Positions 57,677 to 64,000 of a stretch of 64,000 nucleotides of DNA are shown piece by piece (position 1 is the first letter of the stretch; the number at the start of each line of letters is the position of its first letter). Below the pieces are notes generated by a model. That model saw only the letters and a program-made list of their open reading frames with translations. It was not told the DNA's origin and did not search any database. The position numbers and the translations under genes were made by a program. The stretch is from Armillaria gallica (lineage: Eukaryota > Basidiomycota > Agaricomycetes > Agaricales > Physalacriaceae), in the NCBI GenBank assembly GCA_037576215.1, contig JBANDB010000015.1, forward strand, positions 1,178,001-1,242,000, given 5' to 3'.

Positions 57677-58232
57677 GAACGAAGGGACAGTGATCCTCTC
57701 AACCCATTCAGACCCGACTACGAGTGGCCCGAGCTTGCCAACATTGACAGAAGTATACTCGGCCCCCACGTCACCGCTGCCTGGGAACTCAGACAGCGGG
57801 ACTTCGACGCCTGGGCCAGATGGCCCCACAACCAATACCCCCGAGTCCACATGGACTACTACCTCGCCACCAAACGAGGCGATGAACCCCTGGGACGAGG
57901 GAACTCCGAGGGCAGCTTCTACGACAGCTGGACCCTGGGAATCACGGCCCGAATCCACGAGAACACAGATCGATCCATATTTCCCCCATCCGCAGGACGA
58001 CGAATTGGAACGGAGAACTGAGTGGGACCCCTATGGTCAGGAGGCGATGTTGGAGTTCGCCCAAGAACAACAGCAGAGCAGACGGTCCTTGAAGCGGACC
58101 TCAACGCTCTCGCCATCTTGGAGCAGGAATGCCTGGAGGGAGAACCTTGATGAGGGGTTCAACCTTGACTGGGAAACATTCGGGAATCTCGAGGCAGAGA
58201 TGCCCAGACCACTCCCTGATTCACCACCGTGA
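57006..58232 (+). CDS. Pro/Ser/Thr-rich ORF upstream of gag, 408 codons
   Basis: Open without interruption, in the same frame as gag, ending 66 bp before gag's first ATG. A likely start is the ATG at 57069 (ACCATGACG), giving MTTPTPRNPDEQWAGRVW. Rich in Pro, Thr, Ser, with a more ordinary C-terminal part (DELERRTEWDPYGQEAMLEF, EGFNLDWETFGNLEAEMPRP). It overlaps the 266-codon ORF in another frame. It may be an extra structural protein or an N-terminal extension of gag through read-through of the stop at 58230. Confidence 0.5.
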   Translation: MESLSQGFLEQTPEPPQSLDTMTTPTPRNPDEQWAGRVWHPATQRQPQPIGGWPLFGNPPPLNMIPEARPRAPAGYGDPPSPPLRSNNPFRCRRGYGLHDEEPPSPREREVSLTSARGTRLQSPPGLRQTFLHGYGSGTSRYSPQTTQTSLSGLRGLPAAPAPQDWMLPNGWQYTRGYPPPDPSTQSQRELYHSLLLSATQTPNLTSGETTTTPPSTPLPTPSENEGTVILSTHSDPTTSGPSLPTLTEVYSAPTSPLPGNSDSGTSTPGPDGPTTNTPESTWTTTSPPNEAMNPWDEGTPRAASTTAGPWESRPESTRTQIDPYFPHPQDDELERRTEWDPYGQEAMLEFAQEQQQSRRSLKRTSTLSPSWSRNAWRENLDEGFNLDWETFGNLEAEMPRPLPDSPP

Positions 58233-58298
58233 TGACAAGACCCCCGACGACACGGGTACGCTGGACCCAATACCAGCTGACTAATAGCAGGGGCAGGC

Positions 58299-59576
58299 AT
58301 GGACACCATGCCCAAGATGAACGACGAGTGGGGGAGACCCACAGGAGGAGCAGGAGGAGCAGGAGTGCTGCCAGTGCAGCCACCAGCTCCTGACCCGAAT
58401 GACCAGCTGGCGCAGCTAATGTGCCAGATGGCTCAGTTGTGCCATGAGAACGTGCAGCTGAGGGACGATTTGCTGGACCTATGACAAAGGCAGCAACAGA
58501 GGGGACGACCAGGGGCGCCACCCTATCAGCCGGACCCCGACTATTATTTGATACCAAGACCCCCAGGATGGGTACCGCCAGGGCAGGGGCCAGTAGGAAA
58601 CTGGGATGCCGTGGAACCCCCAGCGTTCCTGGGGGCGAAGCCGATCCTCCTGAAGACGCCTGAATTGTTCAAAGGAGAACACGATGACATGGACCGGTTC
58701 GTTGGGGACTGCAACACTTATTTCGAAGTGTTCCGACACCAGTTCCGAGGGATCTCATCTCTGATGGTGGTCTTCGCCACCTCTCACTTCGCTGAGAGGG
58801 CCAAGGACTGGTGGAACCACCAACAAAAAGCCTATTGGACCAATGACCCCCGTGACCCCGACGGCCCACGATATCGCTACCCCCACTGGGACGACTTTGT
58901 CATTGAATTCAAGGCACAGTTCCGCGACCCCGCCGTCGAAGAAATGCACGATAAGAAGATGCGGGAGCTGAGGATGTTGGGAGACCCCGCCACTGTCTAC
59001 TTCCAGAAGTTGGAAATAGAAGCAATGCTGGCAGGAGGGCGCGATGACACGGGTCCCCGAGGGACCATGGTCACCGCGGTGTGAGCTGGAGTCCCCGCCA
59101 GCTACACCAGGATCATCGCCGACATTGGCATGGGGATCCCCCAGGACTACGAAGAGTGGAAGGAGCGCATCCTTGGGATGTACGAAGAGTGCCAGTGCAA
59201 CAAGGCATACAACGAAGCGCATGGCATTGAGGCCCCGCAGAACGACAGATGCCCACACCCCAGGCAGAAGCAGATTACTGCTCCCAGTCACCAGAAACAG
59301 ACAGGGGGCGCGACAAGTTCCTTGACGCCGAAGAAGGACAACAGGCCGCGCGACACCAGTGGCTGGTACACACCCACCGGCAAGGATGCCTCGATGCAGA
59401 TCGACCGCAAGAAGTACATGTCCAAAGGACGGTGCTTCAATTGCCACGAAACCGAGCATATCTTGAAGCATTGCCTCAAGCCAAAGAAGAAACGAGAGGT
59501 TCGGGCTATCATGACGGGAGCGGGAGAAGACATACTGCTCACCGATAGCACGAAGGTGGAAGAGGTAAAAGAGTAG
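58299..59576 (+). pseudogene. gag: Gag of the chromovirus, two premature stops
   Basis: One frame runs from ATG 58299 to TAG 59574-59576 (425 codons) with TGA at 58482-58484 and 59082-59084. A heptad-like stretch (LAQLMCQMAQLCHENVQLRD) precedes the capsid-type gag domain (LFKGEHDDMDRFVGDCNTYF; HFAERAKDWWNHQQ; FVIEFKAQFRDP). Near the end is a CCHC knuckle, CFNCHETEHILKHC (59433-59474), spacing C-x2-C-x4-H-x4-C, which binds RNA. Family gag proteins form the particle that packages the RNA. The pol frame follows in the -1 frame. Confidence 0.85.
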
Positions 59577-62500
59577 GTCGTCTGGCGCTCGATTCCACCA
59601 TGATGACCAAGGACCATATGGGTGCATGCCCATCTACCGCTGAGCAGACTGATTCTTTACACATAGACATTGTTACTACGCATTTGGCTATACCCTGACC
59701 CCCAAGTGCAGGGTTGGTTTCTACTACGACTTCTGTTGATACGAATAATACACGGCCTACGTGCCACTTACTGACTTATACCTGCGCACCCTTACCAGAA
59801 TCGAACAATTGATATGACGTCCTTCGGGACACAGACTTTACTAACGAATTTTCTGTAGACTCTCCCCCACAAGGGGGGATAGCTGTGGGCCCCCACTCAA
59901 CGCATGCCGGAGAGGAGAAACCTTCAGCAAGAAGACCAGCTAATCGACCAGCAAGTAGCTCATCGTGAGTGAACGCATCGATCAAAAAGACGACCACCAT
60001 ATCGTCACTTCCCATAACGGCGAAGCACCAGTTGAGGCCCTCTGGTGCTGCAGTGATGAATTCCTGACTGGGGAAGGCGGAGCGAGTGCCTAGCACAAAC
60101 TCTGAGAAAGCCTCCTTGCACGACCGCAAGGTGTTCCCCTCCAAGCAGGGGAAGGACGCATCTGCAGGCAAAGCAGAGGATCCCAGGACAGACGAACCGG
60201 CAGGCGGAGACAGTGCTGCCGATGGCAAGAACCCTTCCCATGACCAGTCACGGGGTCTGTGCCCACCACGGGTACACAACCCAATGGCCGAAGGGAGATT
60301 GGGAACCCCAAAAGAAACGAGAGACCCTATGGGACCGCATGGTCCCCACATGGGCCCGGGAGCTGCTGGCTCAACTGGTAATTCCGTTGATTCGGTTCAA
60401 GTCCCGCCTTGTGCCTCCGCACGTATTTGCAGCCAAGATCAGGGTGCTGCTCCCAGAAAATGCACCTCCGGTTCCCTACTCGCAACTGGAGAGGACAACA
60501 AGAAAGCTGAATGGAAGGAAGCCGCTAGCGCCCAGGCAGTAAAGAGGGGGCATCAGGTAACTATGATAGAAGTACCTGACGATGAGGATGACACCTCATT
60601 CCAGCAATGGCTCGCCAAAGGCAGTCCGATCATGACACCAAAGCGACGTGTAGCGATGCTTCTGACCCTGCCAGAGTCCCTGACTCACATGGCCAAGTCT
60701 CTCCCTAACGAGGGGGTCGAGACTCCGAACGAGGTGACCTCACCAACGGTAGCTGTACCCATAGCGGTCAGTGCGAAGGTTCGAGAGGTCCCTCACCGAT
60801 GGATGAAACCCTTCAAGGTCGACTGGACACTACGAGCCGTCCGAGAAGCGAGCATGGACAATGCTGCTCGCGTGATCCTATGCCTTTGGATCCACAAAGA
60901 CCAAATGGAGGAGCTCACAGATGAACTCCTCACCAAACTCAGAGAACAGGGCGAACTCGCCCGCGAACGACTCTATGAACTCCGAGAACCCATCCGATAC
61001 ATCCAGGGGGCCTCAGGCGACTTCATGGTGCCTGTCACCATTGAACCCTGCACAGGATGGAAGGTCCTGAGCACAAAAGCTTTGATCGATAGCAGATGCA
61101 TGGGAAGCACGATTAATCGCGCCTACGTCGAGACCCACAATCTAGACACGAAGAAAGTGTTGGTACCCATTCTGGTATACAACACAGACGGAACCCGCAA
61201 CAAAGGCGGGGACATTACCGAGTTCGTCGAGATGTGCTTAACCATCAGCGAACATTGCGAATGAATCGACCTTGCTGTAACCAACCTCGGAGGCAAGGAC
61301 ATTTATCTTGGACATGACTGGCTCAAACACCATAATCCAAGCATAAACTGGAAGAGTGGCAACATCATCTTTGGACGTTGCCAATGTGTCAAGAACCATA
61401 TCGAACTCCCCGATGCAGATCCCGACGACAGATGGGATGAAGAACTCGAAGATGGCGATACTATTTTCGCTGTCCGAATGGAAGAAGAACTGGTCATCCG
61501 AGCAATGCACCACACGAACGACCTTGCAGCTAAAGCAAACGCAGACAAGCCCAAGAAGACCTTCGAAGAAATGGTACCCAAGCACTACCATTCCTTCCAC
61601 AACCTGTTCTCGAAAGACAACTTCGATGAACTACCCGACCGAAAGCCATGGGACCACGCCATCGAGCTGGTCCCCAACGTGAAGTCGACACTAGACTGCA
61701 AAGTCTATCCTCTGAACCGAAACAAACAGGAACAGCTCGACAAGTTCCTTGATGAAAACCTCGAATCGGGCCACATTCGCCTGTCCAAGTCGCCTTTCAC
61801 CTCCCCTTTCTTCTTCGTGAAGAAAAAGGACGGCATGCTATGACCAGTCCAGGACTACCGAAAGCTGAACAAGATGACGATCAAGAACCAATACCCATTA
61901 CCACTCATCTCGGAACTGATCGACAAGCTTCATGGAGCCAAGTACTTCACCAAGCTCGACGTTTGTTGGGGATACAACAACATCCAAATCAAGGAAGGGG
62001 ACGAAGAGAAGGCTGCCTTCCGAACGAACCGAGGGCTCTTCGAGCCGACTGTTATGTTTTTCGGGCTCACGAACTCGCCCGCAACATTCCAGTGGATGAT
62101 GAATGACATTTTCAAAGACCTTATTGCTGAAGGCAAGGTCACCATCTACCTGGACGACATCCTGATCTTCTCCAAGGACTTGGGGGAGCACCGACAGATT
62201 GTAAAGCGCGTCCTTCAACAGCTACGTGAGAACAAACTCTTCCTCAAGGCAGAGAAGTGCAAATTCGAGGTCCTCGAGACTGAGTACCTCAGTGTCATTA
62301 TCAGCCAGGACTCCATCCAAATGGACCCTGTCAAGATCACAGGAATCGCGGAATGGCCGATGCCACGATGAAAGAAGGAACTCCAGTCGTTTCTGGGGTT
62401 TACGAACTTCTACCGGAAGTTCATCAAGATGTACTCCAAGGTCGTTAAGCCGCTGACACAGCTCACGGGTAATGCGGAGTGGAAATGGACGGAGGCACAG

Positions 62501-64000
62501 GACAAGGCCTTCCAAGAATTGAAGCGAAGAATGGCCAAGGACGTCATCCTGGCCATCCCAAACGATGATGACCCGTTCCGAGTCGAAGCCGATGCCAGCG
62601 AAGGCGCTGTCAGCGCTGTCCTCAGTCAGCAACAGAATGGAGTGTGGTGCCCAGTGGCTTTCATGTCAAAGTCACTCAGCGTCACAGAAAGGAACTACGA
62701 AATCTATGACAAGGAGCTGCTAGCAATCATGCTGGTGCTCTCCGAATGGTGCCATTACCTCATGGGTGCTGCACAAGACGTAGAAATCTGGACGGATCAT
62801 CAGAACCTCCAGTATTTCTGACTCCCACAGAAGTTGAACCAACGACAGGCACGGTGGGTTACAGAGCTGGTGGAATACCACTTCAAGCTCTTCCATAAAC
62901 CCGGTGCTCAGAATGTGAAAGCCGATCTGCTTTCCCAACGAAGCAACCCGACAAGAAGAGTTGTGGGACGAAGGTATCGCCACGTCCCTCAACCACGAAA
63001 GAGGAATATCCCAAAAGGAAGGGATCCTCTATTATGACAACTAAATCTACGTGCCAAGAAAGCACGCCCTCTGAGGAGAGATCATCTCCCAGTACCACGA
63101 CCACATCACCGCTGGGCACCCAGGAATCGAGAAGACGAAGGAGCTAGTGCTCCGCGATTACTGGTAGCCAAAAATGAAGAAGGACATTGAAGCCTATGTC
63201 AAAGGCTGTGAAACTTGCCGATGAACGAAGTCGAGCACTGCCGCCAAAGCTGCACCACTCCATCCGAATGCAGTACGAGTTGGACCATGGACACACATAT
63301 CCATCGACATGGTCACTGGTCTCCCCAACTCGAACGGACACGACGCGATCCTCATGATCATCGACCGATTCTTGAAGGCCATCATTCCAGTCGCCTGCAA
63401 CACCGAGTTGTCAGCAGAGGGATGGGCCCAAATTCTCTGAGACCACGTCTACATGCGCCACGGTATGCCACAGGTAGTCATATCCGACCGAGGCCCACAA
63501 TTTGTCTCAAAGTTCATGAAGGAGTTGTACCGAATGCTCGATATCACACCCAACGTGTCCACAGCATTCCACCCACAGACGGAGGGACAGACAGAGCGAG
63601 TCAACCAAGAAGTGGAGAAATATCTCCGCATCTTCATTAACCACAGACAGACCGACTGGAGCGACTGGCTCCCGCTCGCTGAGTTCACGCACAACAATCG
63701 CATTCACAGCACGACTGGCAAGAGTCCCTTCATGGTACTCTATGGCCGAAACCCTCGAATCCTCCCCAACTCACAATGATCCTCCACTATATCGAACCCT
63801 GCCACCAAAGACTTCGTCAAGAAGATGACCACAGTCCATGCCGAAACCCAGAAGGCGCTTGAAGAAGCTGCCGGAAGAATGAAGACCCAGTATGACAAGA
63901 AGAAGCGCGCCGCTCACCCATACCAAGTAGGCGACTGCGTGTGGCTTGATGCCACAAACCTTCACTTACTGCGACCAAAGAAGAAGCTCAATGACAAGTG
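59577..64000 (+). pseudogene. pol: Pol of the chromovirus: protease, RT, RNase H, integrase; partial
   Basis: Frame 2 from about 59560 to 62950, then frame 0 to the edge. Protease region: ALIDSRCMGSTIN, where the catalytic D-S/T-G has Arg for Gly (61094-61096), and IYLGHDWL. RT: KKDGML...YRKLN, LDVCWGYNNIQI and the catalytic YLDD at 62147-62158. RNase H: EADASEGAVSAVL, NYEIYDKELLAI, WTDHQNLQYF. Integrase: HHCC zinc site around 63096-63218 and the D,D35E triad at 63306, 63486 and 63594. The tail VGDCVWLDATNLHLLRPKKK is the linker before the chromodomain. Stops: TGA at 59696, 59810, 59966, 60065, 61262, 61841, 62369, 62819, 63072, 63222, 63438 and 63777; TAA 63042; TAG 63165. A frame shift lies near 62945, and a detour into frame 0 occurs around 60250-60540. 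Confidence 0.88.

Larger units (their letters stand above)
55709..64000 (+). mobile_element. Ty3/Gypsy chromovirus, Tf1/sushi-like self-priming, 3' end beyond window
   Basis: Order: 5' LTR (55709-56114), self-primer binding site, leader with short ORFs, a long Pro-rich ORF region, gag, then pol with protease, reverse transcriptase, RNase H and integrase in the Gypsy order. The window ends in the linker after the integrase core, so the chromodomain expected for this group and the 3' LTR cannot be seen. Coding parts are GC-richer than the surroundings. At least 16 premature stops and two or more frame shifts make this copy dead. Confidence 0.9.

Noticed and set aside
58755..59633. 292-codon minus-strand ORF
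   Set aside because: Complementary to gag; a shadow of a GC-rich coding frame.
60385..60415. GGTTCAAGTCCCGCC, resembling a tRNA B box
   Set aside because: It lies inside the pol reading and no cloverleaf can be drawn.
58482..63779. TGA read as an amino acid (code change or programmed read-through)
   Set aside because: TGA also interrupts unrelated genes whose paralogues have CGA or CAA, other lesions (TAA, TAG, frame shifts) co-occur, and nuclear code change is not known in this group.

Overview
The window looks like repeat-rich nuclear DNA of a mushroom-forming basidiomycete (Agaricomycetes). The evidence is the gene families present: two DUF6535-type membrane proteins, a DUF6570 Helitron-associated protein, a gene with the helical N-terminal domain often annotated MLKL_NTD-like in these fungi, F-box/LRR-like proteins and a Ty3/Gypsy chromovirus. 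Introns are short (about 45-60 bp) with GTRNGT...YAG borders. I found no gene that is both clearly recognisable and fully intact, and no convincing tRNA or rRNA. The species cannot be named from the sequence alone.

Layout. 1-5.7 kb: little recognisable coding sequence. 5.7-7.4 kb: a 1.7 kb LTR-like repeat with a 4 bp target duplication. 8.6-11.3 kb: DUF6535 copy 1 (minus). 11.8-12.2 kb: remnant of a GPR1/FUN34/SatP-type acetate transporter (minus). 12.4-15.5 kb: a roughly 1.55 kb tandem duplication carrying exons of an unknown minus-strand gene. 15.6-18.8 kb: five tandem copies of a roughly 0.65 kb unit. 19.7-21.1 kb: repeated exon-like blocks. 21.7-22.05 kb: C-terminal piece of a NIF3-family gene. 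25.4-27.5 kb: Helitron-type DUF6570 remnant plus an unknown gene (minus). 27.8-30.5 kb: CATGG-type arrays, a hAT-type nonautonomous element and a minisatellite. 31.1-34.0 kb: multi-exon gene with MLKL_NTD-like and kinase-like parts. 34.6 kb: N-terminal piece of a second NIF3-like gene. 36.5-40.7 kb and 50.3-54.1 kb: two paralogous segments, each with an unknown gene followed by an F-box gene. Between and inside them sit small solo LTRs and MITEs, a second 1.7 kb LTR-like copy (44.5-46.2 kb) and DUF6535 copy 2 (47.3-50.0 kb). 55.7-64.0 kb: a Ty3/Gypsy chromovirus that runs off the right edge.

Two themes stand out. First, premature stops are nearly all TGA, at positions where the paralogue or the family has arginine. 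Several pairs can be checked inside the window: CGA in one copy is TGA in the other, or TGA in one copy faces CAA in the other. This fits CpG-directed decay (methylation or a RIP-like process). Second, the chromovirus has a 13-nt self-priming signature of the Tf1/sushi kind, and between its LTR and gag a packed cluster of very short ORFs, several with one hydrophobic segment and two pairs joined by ATGA stop/start overlaps. That leader cluster is the best candidate here for something undescribed.
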